From CAIYRG01 sp036273455 (GTDB taxonomy: Bacteria > Pseudomonadota > Alphaproteobacteria > Micropepsales > Micropepsaceae), in contig DASUHP010000101.1 of NCBI GenBank assembly GCA_036273455.1, positions 26,401-90,400 on the forward strand: DNA of 64,000 nt. Direction: 5' to 3'. Made by a program: the position numbers and the translations under genes. This document shows, piece by piece, positions 27,828-37,188 of the stretch (position 1 is its first letter; each line of letters begins with the position of its first letter). The notes beneath the pieces were generated by a model, which saw only the letters and a program-made list of their open reading frames with translations, made no database searches and was not told the DNA's origin.

Positions 27828-30380
27828 CTACTCCGTGGATGCGAGCGCCGCGAGCCCGGCGAATGGCGAATCCTGCCGCGGAGGCCGGCGCGACCGCCGT
27901 TTGCGAACTCGAATTGGCTTCCAAATCACAGCCGCAATGCCGGACTGGTCCGGCGGACCCTGCTTCCAACCCAGTCCGGCCGCGACAGCGATCGCCGACT
28001 CCACATTGCTGCCCAACAACGAAACGACAGTGTTCAAACTGACACTTGCATCCGAACGGTTCTGTGACGCGGCCAGCAGGGTGGTGTCGATCCGATCCAC
28101 AATATCCATCCGGACCGCACGGCCGGCGACCACCATGAAGCATGCCGCTTCCAGGAATTCCGGTGGTCCATCCGCGTCGGTTATTGCGAACGAGGTTAGG
28201 CCGGGACCTGGTGGCGCCGGCAATTGCGGCAATTTGGATTTGACTGCCCACAGCATCGCCGCCAGAGCCGATGGGGCAGGTTTGATCATTCGCGGCAGAT
28301 AAAAGGCGCGGCTGCCGGTTTTCACGCCGAAGCGGCGCAAATGTCTTGCAGCAGCGCGGGTTTCCGATGTCAGCGGCGTATCATCGTAAGCAACATGGCC
28401 GAGATTCTCGGCCATGCGGAAAGCGAGGCCCCTCGCCGGGCCCGGGAGCCCGCCATCGTTCCACGACGAGGTCCGCGCGGCGGCGGCGCGCTTGAGCGCC
28501 ACCAGCGGCTCAAGTTGGTTCTCGATATGGGCTGTGAGCCATGTTTCGAGCCGAGTCTTCACGGCGTTGCGCAAGCTATTGCCCAATGGCTCGTCGGCTT
28601 TGACCTCAACAACCGGCGTCAGAGGGTGAGCACCAGCGGCCAGTTTCGCCACCACTGCGCCCGACCACCAGATATTGCCGTGATAGGTCAACATGAGGTC
28701 ATGGTCGGTTGCGTTGATCAGCGCGCGGGCGCGCTGTTCGAATTCCGGTCCGAGCATCCTACCCGCCGCCGCGCGCAAGCTGCGCTGATGAGCAGCGTCG
28801 GCGCGTGGATCGGGCGTGAAAACGAACCCTTCGAGTTTGCCCAGTGGTTCGTCGCCCAGCCGGACGGTCCCGGAATCGTCCACTTCGGCGCCGGCTTGGT
28901 CGTCGTCGCGCAAATGACGCATCAGCAGCGATGTGCGGCGATCGATGAATCGCTGCGTCAGGCGGTCATGCAGCGCATCCGAGAGCCGGTCTTCCACCGC
29001 GCGCGTGAGTTCCTGCCATTCGCGTGGATCAGTCGTCCAGCCTGGACGGTTGGCGATGTAGGTCCAGGTGCGGATTTGTGCGAGGCGTCCGGAGAGCGTG
29101 TCGACATCTCCGTCGACAACATCGAGGCGCGCAATCTGTCGCGCCATCCATTCATCCGGCAATACACCGGAGTCGCTGATCAGGTGCCCGAATATCCGGC
29201 CGGCAAGCCGCGCATGTTCGTCGGCGCTCAATTTGCGGAAATCAGGAAGCTGGCATGCCTGCCAAAGCAGTTTGACTGCAGCCGGCGCGGTTGCTGCGGC
29301 CCTGATCTCGTCCGACTGACTGAGCGCCTGAAGCGTGATCAGGTCCGAAACGGGGCGGCTTTTCACAAGCCCGCGCCATGGCGGCGGCTCGTCCAGGCTG
29401 CCCAACAGCCGGCCGATCGAGCTGTAATCCAGCGCGCTATTGCGCCATTGCAGGAATTTGACCGGATCGTAACGGTGATTTTCGATCTGCTGCACCAGGT
29501 CGGAATCGAGCGGCTCGGTGTCGCCGGTGACGCCGAACGTGCCGTCATTCATGTAGCGGCCGGCGCGTCCGGCAATCTGGCCCATCTCTTCCGGCTTCAG
29601 CGGTCTCATCGTGAACCCGTCGAACTTGTCGCGGGCTGCAAACGCGACATGGTCAACGTCCATATTTATACCCATGCCGATCGCATCGGTCGCGATCATG
29701 AAATCCACTTCGCCGGATTGATACAGCGCCACTTGCGCGTTGCGCGTGCGTGGGCTCAATGCGCCGAGAACGACGGCGGCGCCACCCCTCTGGGTGCGGA
29801 CCGTGTCGGCAATTCCGTATACGTCCTCAACTGAAAACGCGACCACCGCCGACCGCCTCGGCAGCCGTGAGAGCTTTTTCGCACCGGTATAGGCGAGCTC
29901 GGAAAATCTTGGCCGCGTGATGAAATGCGTTTCGGGCGCAATTCGCGCAATCGCCGGCTTCATTGCCGACGAACCAAGCCACATCGTCTCCTCCTCGCCC
30001 CGGGCATGCAGAAGCCGGTCGGTGAAGATGTGCCCGCGCTCGACATCGGTGCAGAGCTGGATTTCATCAACCGCGAGAAAAGCAACGCCGATGTCCACCG
30101 GCATCGCCTCGACTGTGCAGACATAAAACCGGGGTGACTTGGGCAAAATGCGTTCTTCGCCGGTGATCAGCGCAACTTCGCTTTCGCCGCGAAGACGAAC
30201 CAGCTTGTCGAATACCTCGCGTGCGAGCAGCCGAAGCGGTAAACCGATCATTCCGGTTCGATGCGCCAGCATACGCTCGATTGCGAAATGCGTTTTGCCG
30301 GTATTGGTCGGACCGAGTACGGCCGTGATGCGGGCGTGCTGCCGCGAAGCAGGGCGATGCGCCGCGGGCTTTAGTGCCAT
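27828..30380 (-). CDS. Suv3-like ATP-dependent RNA helicase
   Basis: The 850-residue protein matches the alphaproteobacterial relatives of mitochondrial SUV3. Helicase motifs are Walker A GPTNTGKT (residues 23-30), DEIQ (105-108) and SAVVAFSVEDVY. A late helicase region follows with ATDAIGMGINMDVDHVAF and GQIAGRAGRY. The C-terminal 400 residues are helicase-associated and end in a basic Arg-rich tail. It probably unwinds structured RNA during decay. Its TAG is followed in the same frame by the S4 domain. Confidence 0.9.
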   Translation of the reverse strand: MALKPAAHRPASRQHARITAVLGPTNTGKTHFAIERMLAHRTGMIGLPLRLLAREVFDKLVRLRGESEVALITGEERILPKSPRFYVCTVEAMPVDIGVAFLAVDEIQLCTDVERGHIFTDRLLHARGEEETMWLGSSAMKPAIARIAPETHFITRPRFSELAYTGAKKLSRLPRRSAVVAFSVEDVYGIADTVRTQRGGAAVVLGALSPRTRNAQVALYQSGEVDFMIATDAIGMGINMDVDHVAFAARDKFDGFTMRPLKPEEMGQIAGRAGRYMNDGTFGVTGDTEPLDSDLVQQIENHRYDPVKFLQWRNSALDYSSIGRLLGSLDEPPPWRGLVKSRPVSDLITLQALSQSDEIRAAATAPAAVKLLWQACQLPDFRKLSADEHARLAGRIFGHLISDSGVLPDEWMARQIARLDVVDGDVDTLSGRLAQIRTWTYIANRPGWTTDPREWQELTRAVEDRLSDALHDRLTQRFIDRRTSLLMRHLRDDDQAGAEVDDSGTVRLGDEPLGKLEGFVFTPDPRADAAHQRSLRAAAGRMLGPEFEQRARALINATDHDLMLTYHGNIWWSGAVVAKLAAGAHPLTPVVEVKADEPLGNSLRNAVKTRLETWLTAHIENQLEPLVALKRAAAARTSSWNDGGLPGPARGLAFRMAENLGHVAYDDTPLTSETRAAARHLRRFGVKTGSRAFYLPRMIKPAPSALAAMLWAVKSKLPQLPAPPGPGLTSFAITDADGPPEFLEAACFMVVAGRAVRMDIVDRIDTTLLAASQNRSDASVSLNTVVSLLGSNVESAIAVAAGLGWKQGPPDQSGIAAVIWKPIRVRKRRSRRPPRQDSPFAGLAALASTE

Positions 30381-30640
30381 CGACTAGCGGCCCAACCTCA
30401 GGTTTGCGCCGGTCGGGATCAACACTTTTACGGTCCCAATTGGTGAAAATTTCGCATGCATTTTCATGACGGCACAGACCACGAACGTAACATGTCCGAA
30501 TCACTAACCCAGCCGAATATCATTTTTCGTTCACGCACAAGTCATTGATATCGCTCAGTCACATAAAACAAGCTATTGCCACGCACCCGAAATGAAGCGG
30601 CAGGGAGACCAGTCACTACAGAAGTCCGCAGCGGCTCCGC
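30381..30640. other. Spacer between the DUF3108 and helicase genes, no gene
   Basis: Nothing codes here in a convincing way. The stretch carries the helicase promoter region; no clear -35/-10 pair or terminator could be assigned by eye. Confidence 0.5.
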
Positions 30641-31507
30641 TCATCCGGGACGGTTCAATTGCTGGCCGTCGAGTGTTGCCCGGGATGCGACAGCCGCCAC
30701 CACACCATATTCGGTCTCGGCCCAAAGCCTGATCGGGATCGAGTAACGCCGATTCGGGTCGGAATTGCTCTGCACCGAAACCACCCAGGCATACATTTTC
30801 GGCATGTGCTTGTTCTGATCGAGGATGCTCTGCTTGTAGCCGGCAATTTCGTTGTAATGGATTTCGCACACCATGGCAGGGCCGCTATAGAGCCCATTAT
30901 CCATGTGCACATCGGTGGTTTTGACGAAACTCGACACCACGTTATAGCGGCGTCGACCGTCAAACACCGGAGCTGTGGCCTGGCACGGTTTGCTCTGGCC
31001 CGCGCTGGCAATGCCGCTGGTCAGATACACCGCCGCGCTTAAGGGATCGAGCGTGCCTTTCTTCAGCTCGTCGCTGACGGGATATTTGCTGTTCCTGTAA
31101 GGAGGATCGGAGGTTACGGCCTTGGGCCCGTCAGGGCCAAACTGGACTGTCGCATGCTGCCGCTGCACCGAATGGTTTAGTGAGAACGAGTCGTAAAGCG
31201 TCGGCTGAAGCCTGTCGGATTCTGCTGACCCGCTGACGGCCGTTTCAATCTTCGCCTGCCAAAAAGCATTGACGATGCCCTTGGTTTCGAGGCTGGAAAT
31301 CGCCTTGTAATCGCTGCCGTCAAACCGGGTAGACATGGCGACTTTGCCGAGCGGAATTCCGCCGACATAGAGGTCGTAAGAAAGATCAAGGGTGGAGGTC
31401 GGAACCCCGTCGCCCGGGTTGTCTTCGCCCCCTGCTCCAAATGAGGGAACGGCGAGCAGGAGCCCGCTACAACAGGCGCCAAGGAAGTAAAACGGCGCAA
31501 TTTTCAT
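30641..31507 (-). CDS. DUF3108 domain protein, exported
   Basis: The 288-residue protein has a signal peptide (MKIAPFYFLGACCSGLLLAVPSFGAG, about 25 residues; only the pattern is noted) and a DUF3108-like beta-rich body, including LDLSYDLYVGGIPLGKVAMS and the end region YSIPIRLWAETEYGVVAAV. DUF3108 proteins are thought to be outer-membrane or periplasmic, with unknown function. GAGGGAGGCG lies before the ATG. It diverges from rpmB. Confidence 0.8.
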   Translation of the reverse strand: MKIAPFYFLGACCSGLLLAVPSFGAGGEDNPGDGVPTSTLDLSYDLYVGGIPLGKVAMSTRFDGSDYKAISSLETKGIVNAFWQAKIETAVSGSAESDRLQPTLYDSFSLNHSVQRQHATVQFGPDGPKAVTSDPPYRNSKYPVSDELKKGTLDPLSAAVYLTSGIASAGQSKPCQATAPVFDGRRRYNVVSSFVKTTDVHMDNGLYSGPAMVCEIHYNEIAGYKQSILDQNKHMPKMYAWVVSVQSNSDPNRRYSIPIRLWAETEYGVVAAVASRATLDGQQLNRPG

Positions 31508-31609
31508 TATCGCCTCCCTCTCCAGCCTGGCCGAATTCTAGGCAGTTATGCCCGGTTCGTGAAATGAAGTTTCCGTTGGAATTGGGGGTATCCCCTTTGC
31601 GTGAAATGC

Positions 31610-31639
31610 TTGACGGGCCGGACGGCGTTCACCTATGAG
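31610..31639 (+). promoter_or_regulatory. Candidate rpmB promoter
   Basis: CTTGACG (TTGACG at 31610-31615) is followed after 18 bases by TATGAG at 31634-31639. The -35 box and its preceding C fit alphaproteobacterial housekeeping promoters, and the position, 36 bases before the rpmB start, is sensible. Confidence 0.45.
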
Positions 31640-31674
31640 ACGGGTTCGCCCATAGCCGCCAGAAGGAATCTGCC

Positions 31675-31980
31675 ATGTCCCGCCGCTGCGAATTAACCGG
31701 AAAAGGGGTCAGAAGCGGCCATTTGGTGAGCCACGCCAACAACCGGAAAAAGCGCGTATTCCGACCCAACCTCCAGACGGTGAGTATCGCGAGCGATACC
31801 CTGGGTTGCAAGGTTTCGCTGCGCATCAGCATGAACGCTTTGCGCACAATTGACCGCATCGGCGGACTTGATCCGTTTCTGTTGAAGGCGCGTGACGAAG
31901 TGCTTTCCGACCGCGCGCTGCGGCTGAAACGGCAAATCGCCAGGAAACAGGCCCGCACAGCGGCTCCAGCAGCGTCCTGA
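31675..31980 (+). CDS. rpmB: 50S ribosomal protein L28
   Basis: The 101-residue protein has the L28 pattern MSRRCELTGKGVRSGHLVSH, SNRKKRVFRPN-like (here ANNRKKRVFRPNLQ) and LRISMNALRTID. It is part of the large ribosomal subunit. The gene ends one base before the end of the convergent cobT gene. The neighbourhood rpmB-cobT-cobS is conserved in alphaproteobacteria. Confidence 0.97.
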   Translation: MSRRCELTGKGVRSGHLVSHANNRKKRVFRPNLQTVSIASDTLGCKVSLRISMNALRTIDRIGGLDPFLLKARDEVLSDRALRLKRQIARKQARTAAPAAS

Positions 31981-33834
31981 TCACGCGGCGCGCTGACGCG
32001 TTCCGCGGCGCCCCTGGACATTTGGCGCGCTATCTCCTGCAAACAACTGGGTCAACTGGCCGGTCATCGCGCCGGCAAGTTGTTCGGCATCGAGAATGGT
32101 CACCGCGCGATGGTAATAGCGCGTGACGTCATGACCGATACCGATAGCCACCAGTTCGACCGGCGACCTGGTTTCAATTTCCGCGATCACCTGCCGCAGA
32201 TGCTTGTCGAGATAATACCCGGGATTCACCGATAAGGTCGAATCGTCGACCGGTGCGCCGTCGGAGATGACCATCAGTATACGTCGCGATTCGGGGCGCG
32301 CGATGAGCCGGCTGTGCGCCCAGATCAGCGCTTCGCCATCGATATTTTCCTTCAGCAGCCCTTCGCGCATCATCAGACCGAGATTGCGGCGCGTGCGACG
32401 GCCGGGAACATCGGCGGCCTTGTAGATGATGTGCCGGAGGTCATTCAGCCGTCCGGGTTGCGCCGGTTTGCCTTCATTGAGCCAGCGCTCGCGCGACTGT
32501 CCGCCTTTCCAGGCGCGGGTCGTGAAACCAAGAATTTCCACCTTGACGGCGCACCGTTCGAGGGTGCGTGCCAGAATATCGGCGCACATCGCCGCCACCA
32601 TGATCGGGCGGCCGCGCATCGAACCCGAATTGTCGAGGAGCAGAGTCACCACGGTATCGCGAAAATCCATTTCGCGTTCGACTTTAAATGACAATGGATG
32701 CATCGGATCGATGACGACACGCGACAGGCGGGCGCTGTCCAGCAGCCCTTCCTCGAGATCGAATACCCAGGACCGGTTTTGCTGTGCCATCAGAAGGCGC
32801 TGCAGCCGATTGGCGAGCCGGGCAACAACGCCCTGGATCGGCGCAAGCTGCTGGTCGAGAAAATTCCGCAGCCGCGTTAATTCCTCTGCATCGCAGAGGT
32901 CCTCGGCATTCACCGTCTCGTCGAATTGCGTTGTGAAGGAGGAGTAATCCCAGCGTTCGACATCGGAGAAAGGCAGATCGGGACGAAAAGGCCGTTTGCC
33001 CTCCCGCGTTTCCTGCGGGTCCTGCAAATCGGAGTCCTCGCTTTTCATTTCCCCCGCGACGTCTTCATCCGCTTCGCTCGTATCCTTCTGTTCGGTTTCG
33101 GAATCCGATGGTTCTGTCTCTTCTCCTTCCGACTCCTGTTCGCCTTCGGTTTGCTCCTGCTCCGAGTCTTCGGGCGATTCTTCGTCACCCTCGGGCTCCT
33201 CGGTATATTCCTCCGCTAGCTCCAAACCGGTCAGAATGGAGCGTGTGAGTTTTCCGAAAGCCCGCTGGTCGCGCAGGGTTGTTTTAAGCCCGTCGAGTTC
33301 AGCACCGACTTTTGCCTCAATGAACGGACGCCACAGGTCGACGGCACGGCGCGCAATTTCGGGCGGTGGATCGCCCGTGAGTTTTTCGCGGACGATCAGC
33401 CCCAGGATATCCGTAAGCGGCGCCTGGATTTGCTCTTTGACCTCGCCCAACCCCTGCGCTTTGCACCGCATTGCGAGGATGGCGCCAAGATTGTCGCGCA
33501 CACCGGGCATCGCCATGGATCCGATGGCTTCGACCCGGGCCTGTTCGGCGGCTTCGAAAATCACCCCGGCGTCGCCACCACCGGGTCTGAGCTCCCGATC
33601 GATGGTCTCTTCATGATAGGCAAGTTTCAGCGCGTAGGCGTCACCTGCACCACGGACGGCCGCGACTTCTTCCGGCGGAAGGCTGCGCGAGGGCAGGGGC
33701 AAGCGGACCTTGCCTCCCCGCATCATCGGCTGCTCGGGAGAAAACGTCACATCGAGTTCTGAATCGCCGGCCATTGATCGTACGGTGCTGGCGACTGCAC
33801 GTTTAAAGGGATCGATCGGATTTTCGTCCGTCAC
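31981..33834 (-). CDS. cobT: Cobaltochelatase subunit CobT
   Basis: The 617-residue protein pairs with CobS as an AAA-type chaperone of aerobic cobalt insertion into hydrogenobyrinate diamide. It has an N-terminal CobT region, a strongly acidic linker (about residues 205-280, rich in Glu and Asp), and a C-terminal von Willebrand A domain. That domain carries the metal-binding DNSGSMRGRP motif near residue 398. cobS lies 10 bases upstream. No CobN or other cobalamin gene is in the window. Confidence 0.95.
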   Translation of the reverse strand: MTDENPIDPFKRAVASTVRSMAGDSELDVTFSPEQPMMRGGKVRLPLPSRSLPPEEVAAVRGAGDAYALKLAYHEETIDRELRPGGGDAGVIFEAAEQARVEAIGSMAMPGVRDNLGAILAMRCKAQGLGEVKEQIQAPLTDILGLIVREKLTGDPPPEIARRAVDLWRPFIEAKVGAELDGLKTTLRDQRAFGKLTRSILTGLELAEEYTEEPEGDEESPEDSEQEQTEGEQESEGEETEPSDSETEQKDTSEADEDVAGEMKSEDSDLQDPQETREGKRPFRPDLPFSDVERWDYSSFTTQFDETVNAEDLCDAEELTRLRNFLDQQLAPIQGVVARLANRLQRLLMAQQNRSWVFDLEEGLLDSARLSRVVIDPMHPLSFKVEREMDFRDTVVTLLLDNSGSMRGRPIMVAAMCADILARTLERCAVKVEILGFTTRAWKGGQSRERWLNEGKPAQPGRLNDLRHIIYKAADVPGRRTRRNLGLMMREGLLKENIDGEALIWAHSRLIARPESRRILMVISDGAPVDDSTLSVNPGYYLDKHLRQVIAEIETRSPVELVAIGIGHDVTRYYHRAVTILDAEQLAGAMTGQLTQLFAGDSAPNVQGRRGTRQRAA

Positions 33835-33844
33835 GGCTGGATGC

Positions 33845-34834
33845 TCAGGCCACCTTCACGCGGCTGGCCGACTCGGGCAGATCCTGGCCAAAGCAGCGCT
33901 GATAAAACTCGGCCACAGAAGGGCGCTCGAGTTCGTCGCATTTGTTCAGGAATGTCACGCGGAACGCAAAGCCGACATCGCCGAAGATTTGCGCATTTTC
34001 CGCCCAGGTGATGACCGTGCGCGGACTCATGACGGTGGAGATATCACCGTTGATGAACGCGTTGCGGGTCATGTCCGCGACCCGCACCATGGCGGCAATC
34101 GTCTTCTTCCCCTCGGCGGTCTGATAGGCCGGCGATTTGGCCAATACGATGTCCACCTCGGTGTCGTGCGGCAGGTAATTCAGCGTAACCACGATATTCC
34201 AGCGGTCCATCTGACCCTGATTGATCTGCTGTGTGCCGTGATAGAGGCCCGACGTGTCGCCCAGACCGATGGTATTGGCGGTCGCGAACAGCCGGAACGA
34301 GCTGTGTGGGCGGATGACGCGGTTCTGGTCCAGCAGCGTCAATTTACCCTGGATCTCGAGCACGCGCTGGATCACGAACATCACGTCCGGACGTCCCGCA
34401 TCATATTCGTCGAAAGTGAGACAGACGGGATGCTGGATCGCCCAGGGCAGAATTCCTTCCCGGAATTCCGTCACCTGTTTGCCGTCCTTCAGGACGATCG
34501 CATCCTTGCCGACGAGGTCGATGCGACTGATATGGGAGTCGAGATTGACGCGCACACAGGGCCAGTTGAGGCGCGCCGCAACCTGCTCGATATGGGTGGA
34601 TTTTCCCGTCCCGTGATAACCCTGAATCAGGACACGGCGGTTATGGGCAAATCCTGCCAGGATCGCCAAAGTGGTTTCACGATCGAAGACATAAGCCGGA
34701 TCGAGATCAGGCACATATTCATTTGGCGTGGAGAAGGCAGGGACGGTCATGGCCACGTCCAGGCCAAACGTATTGCGCACATCCACCGACAAATCCGGCG
34801 TTGCGGCAGGATCAAGTCCATTAGAGAGCATCAT
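33845..34834 (-). CDS. cobS: Cobaltochelatase subunit CobS (AAA ATPase)
   Basis: The 329-residue MoxR-like ATPase has Walker A in RVLIQGYHGTGKSTHIEQ, LTFDEYDAGRPDVMF (Walker B), and FATANTIGLGDTSGLYHGT. It forms a ring that works with CobT to power cobalt chelation. ATG 34834 (or the next ATG at 34831) gives the usual length; the open frame upstream is not conserved. It is co-directional with the J-domain gene upstream, separated by 79 bases. Confidence 0.95.
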   Translation of the reverse strand: MMLSNGLDPAATPDLSVDVRNTFGLDVAMTVPAFSTPNEYVPDLDPAYVFDRETTLAILAGFAHNRRVLIQGYHGTGKSTHIEQVAARLNWPCVRVNLDSHISRIDLVGKDAIVLKDGKQVTEFREGILPWAIQHPVCLTFDEYDAGRPDVMFVIQRVLEIQGKLTLLDQNRVIRPHSSFRLFATANTIGLGDTSGLYHGTQQINQGQMDRWNIVVTLNYLPHDTEVDIVLAKSPAYQTAEGKKTIAAMVRVADMTRNAFINGDISTVMSPRTVITWAENAQIFGDVGFAFRVTFLNKCDELERPSVAEFYQRCFGQDLPESASRVKVA

Positions 34835-34913
34835 TCGTCCATTTCGATTATGCCGGAATCCAGCCAGTTTGGGGCGGATGTCCTTCAGCCGGCATGGGAG
34901 GGGGCGCGTCAGT

Positions 34914-35516
34914 TCACGCCAAACCTGTCGCCCGAAGATGGCCGTAGGCTTTGATGACCTGCCTGAGCCGCTCTTCTGTGCCGCGGTTGCCACCATTGGC
35001 ATCGGGATGAAACCGCTTCACAAGTTCCTTATACCGCGCCTTTACCTCGTGCAAGCTGGCGGTTTCCTCAAGGTTGAGCACGGCAAGGGCATCCAGTTGC
35101 GCTTTGGTCAAAATCGGCCGGCGGCGCTCGGCCGGAGCTGCCGCCTCTTCGAAAACGGCAAATCCGTCCTCGAACCGGTAAGCACCGGCATGCTGGGCGG
35201 TCGTCCCGTCATGCGGAGCCGCTGTCCGTTTGCCGAGCGGCCAGGTCGGCCGGTGGCCGGTCAAAGCATCGAGGCAAAAGCGTTCGATTTCGCTTTCGCT
35301 CATGCCCTCGAAGAAATTCCAGTGTTCGTTGTGCTCGCGCAGATGTGTGCGGCACAGCCAATGCCGGTCTTCCAGATTTTTGCGCGACTTCGGGACATTG
35401 CATTCCGCCGGTTCGCGGCATCCTGGCGAAGCGCATGGCTTCGTCTTCGGCGCCTTGGCGCGCGCCGAGTTAATGCGGATGTCAAAGCCAAAACGCGGAC
35501 GGTATGCCGTACTCAT
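34914..35516 (-). CDS. J-domain co-chaperone-like protein
   Basis: The 200-residue protein ends in a J domain (about residues 130-195) with the key His-Pro-Asp in YKELVKRFHPDANGGN, which should stimulate an Hsp70. The N-terminal half has cysteines (PCASPGCREPAECNVP, HWLCRTHLREHNEHWNFF) that may bind zinc. The ATG at 35516 is preferred to one three codons upstream. This type of DnaJ-like protein is typically found beside cobS and bolA in alphaproteobacteria. Confidence 0.88.
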   Translation of the reverse strand: MSTAYRPRFGFDIRINSARAKAPKTKPCASPGCREPAECNVPKSRKNLEDRHWLCRTHLREHNEHWNFFEGMSESEIERFCLDALTGHRPTWPLGKRTAAPHDGTTAQHAGAYRFEDGFAVFEEAAAPAERRRPILTKAQLDALAVLNLEETASLHEVKARYKELVKRFHPDANGGNRGTEERLRQVIKAYGHLRATGLA

Positions 35517-35601
35517 GTCTGTCATTATGGGTTCGGAAGTACAAAAAACAAGAAAATGAAATGCTTGACATGCCTTCCCTCACCAGTTCGGGAGACTGAA
35601 C

Positions 35602-35898
35602 GTGCCTGAATCGATCACAATGACAGACCGCCTGCGGGTGAAGCTCGTGGCGGCACTTCGTCCGGATTCTCTCACAATTGTCGATGAGAGCGCGCGCCAT
35701 GCTGGACATGCCGGCGCACGCGAAGGCGGTGAAACGCATTTCCGTATACGGATTGTATCGGCGGAATTCGCCGGTTTGTCACGGGTCGAGCGGCAACGCC
35801 GTGTGTACGCCACGCTGGCACAAGAATTTGCCGATGGTGTCCACGCGCTGGCGCTGACCACACTCACACCGGACGAAGCCGAATCAGGCCGCCTGTGA
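35602..35898 (+). CDS. BolA family protein
   Basis: The 98-residue protein has the BolA fold pattern, including HAGHAGAREGGETHFRIRIV and LSRVERQRRVYATLAQE. BolA proteins act with monothiol glutaredoxins in iron-sulfur sensing or trafficking. GTG 35602 was chosen because GGGAG lies 7 bases upstream; an ATG at 35620 is the alternative. Its 3' end overlaps the CorC-family gene by 15 bases. It diverges from the J-domain gene. Confidence 0.93.
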   Translation: MPESITMTDRLRVKLVAALRPDSLTIVDESARHAGHAGAREGGETHFRIRIVSAEFAGLSRVERQRRVYATLAQEFADGVHALALTTLTPDEAESGRL

Positions 35899-37170
35899 TT
35901 TCCGCTTTGGCGGTGTGATGCGCAACGCCATGATCTGATTGCGCTGCCGCCGCAGAATTTCGAATTTGAACCCGAAAAACGAAAACACCTGTCCGACATC
36001 CGGGATGATCCGGGCTTCGTGAATCACAAGCCCCGCGATTGTGGTCGCAAGTTCGTCGGGCAGATCCCATTCCAGCTCGCGGTTCAAATCCCGCACCGGG
36101 GTCCAGCCGTCCACGTTGTATGAACCGTCGGCCTGCGGCCGAATGTTTTCGGGGACGTGGACATGGTGCTCCTCGGCAATGTCGCCGACGATTTCTTCAA
36201 GAATGTCTTCCAGGGTGATCAATCCCTGCAGTACGCCATATTCGTCCACAACGAGCGCAAAATGCTCACGGCGGTCGAGGAATGCCCGCAACTGTTCTTC
36301 GAGGCTCGTGGTATCGGGGATAAACCAGGGTTGAACTGCAAGAGACATCACATCGATCGATTTGGTCTGAAGCCTGCTCTCCATCATGACCCGCAGGACA
36401 TCCCTGACCTGCAGCACACCGACGATATTTTCGGGATCGTCGCGCCAGACGGGAAACCGGCTGTGGTTTGACGCGATCATCCGCGCAATCAGCTCTTCCG
36501 GCTCTGCGCCGCCATCGAGAACTTCCATGTTTTTACGATGTACCATCACATCCGCCACCTGGAGCTCCGCGAGATCGAGAATCCCGCCCAGCATGTCGCG
36601 GTGCTCGCGCTCCACGGTGCCTTCCTGATGGTGGAGCTCAATGGCGCCACGGATCTCTTCATGCGCGGTCATTGAAGGCTTGGCTCCGCCATGGCTCAGG
36701 CCAAATACGCGCAGCACCAGCCAGACAATCAGCTGCACCGCGGTGACAAAGGGCGTAAGCATCGTGACGACGATACGCACCGGAAAGGCGAGCGCGAGAG
36801 CGGCCCTGTCCGTCCGGGCAATCGCCACGGTTTTGGGCAGTACTTCGGCGAAGATCAGGATAACGGCGGTCATGGCCAGGGTGATGATCGCAACAGCGCC
36901 TTTGGGAAACGCAAAACTGAAAGCTGACGTCGCCAGCACCGATGCCATGATGTTGACGAAGGTATTGCCCATCAAAATGGCGCCGATCAGCTTTTCACGA
37001 TCCGAGATGAGATAATTCACCTGTCGCGCGGCCCATGATCCTTCACCTGCGAGATGGTGCATGCGCGCTTTCGACACCGCAGTGAGCGCGGTCTCCGAGC
37101 CGGCAAAAAATGCCGAAAGCAGCAGCAGGATAACAATCGCTAACAGTGAAAGCGGAAGGTCAAGCGTCAT
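35884..37170 (-). CDS. HlyC/CorC family membrane protein with CBS domains
   Basis: The 428-residue protein has an N-terminal DUF21 membrane domain of about four helices, opening LLAIVILLLLSAFFAGSETA. Two CBS domains (about residues 205-330, with SRFPVWRDDPENIVGVLQV and VVDEYGVLQGLITLEDILEE) come next, and a C-terminal CorC_HlyC domain ends it. Such proteins are linked to magnesium or cobalt efflux and resistance. It lies 18 bases downstream of aroB on the same strand. Confidence 0.93.
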   Translation of the reverse strand: MTLDLPLSLLAIVILLLLSAFFAGSETALTAVSKARMHHLAGEGSWAARQVNYLISDREKLIGAILMGNTFVNIMASVLATSAFSFAFPKGAVAIITLAMTAVILIFAEVLPKTVAIARTDRAALALAFPVRIVVTMLTPFVTAVQLIVWLVLRVFGLSHGGAKPSMTAHEEIRGAIELHHQEGTVEREHRDMLGGILDLAELQVADVMVHRKNMEVLDGGAEPEELIARMIASNHSRFPVWRDDPENIVGVLQVRDVLRVMMESRLQTKSIDVMSLAVQPWFIPDTTSLEEQLRAFLDRREHFALVVDEYGVLQGLITLEDILEEIVGDIAEEHHVHVPENIRPQADGSYNVDGWTPVRDLNRELEWDLPDELATTIAGLVIHEARIIPDVGQVFSFFGFKFEILRRQRNQIMALRITPPKRKSQAA

Positions 37171-37188
37171 TGCAGGATCCCCAACACG

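Noticed and set aside
28224..29834. A 536-codon frame opposite the helicase gene
   Set aside because: The helicase motifs on the other strand are clear; this frame is its mirror image and has no domain.
36641..37015. Open frame opposite the CorC-family gene
   Set aside because: The minus-strand protein has clear CBS and membrane domains, so this is a shadow.
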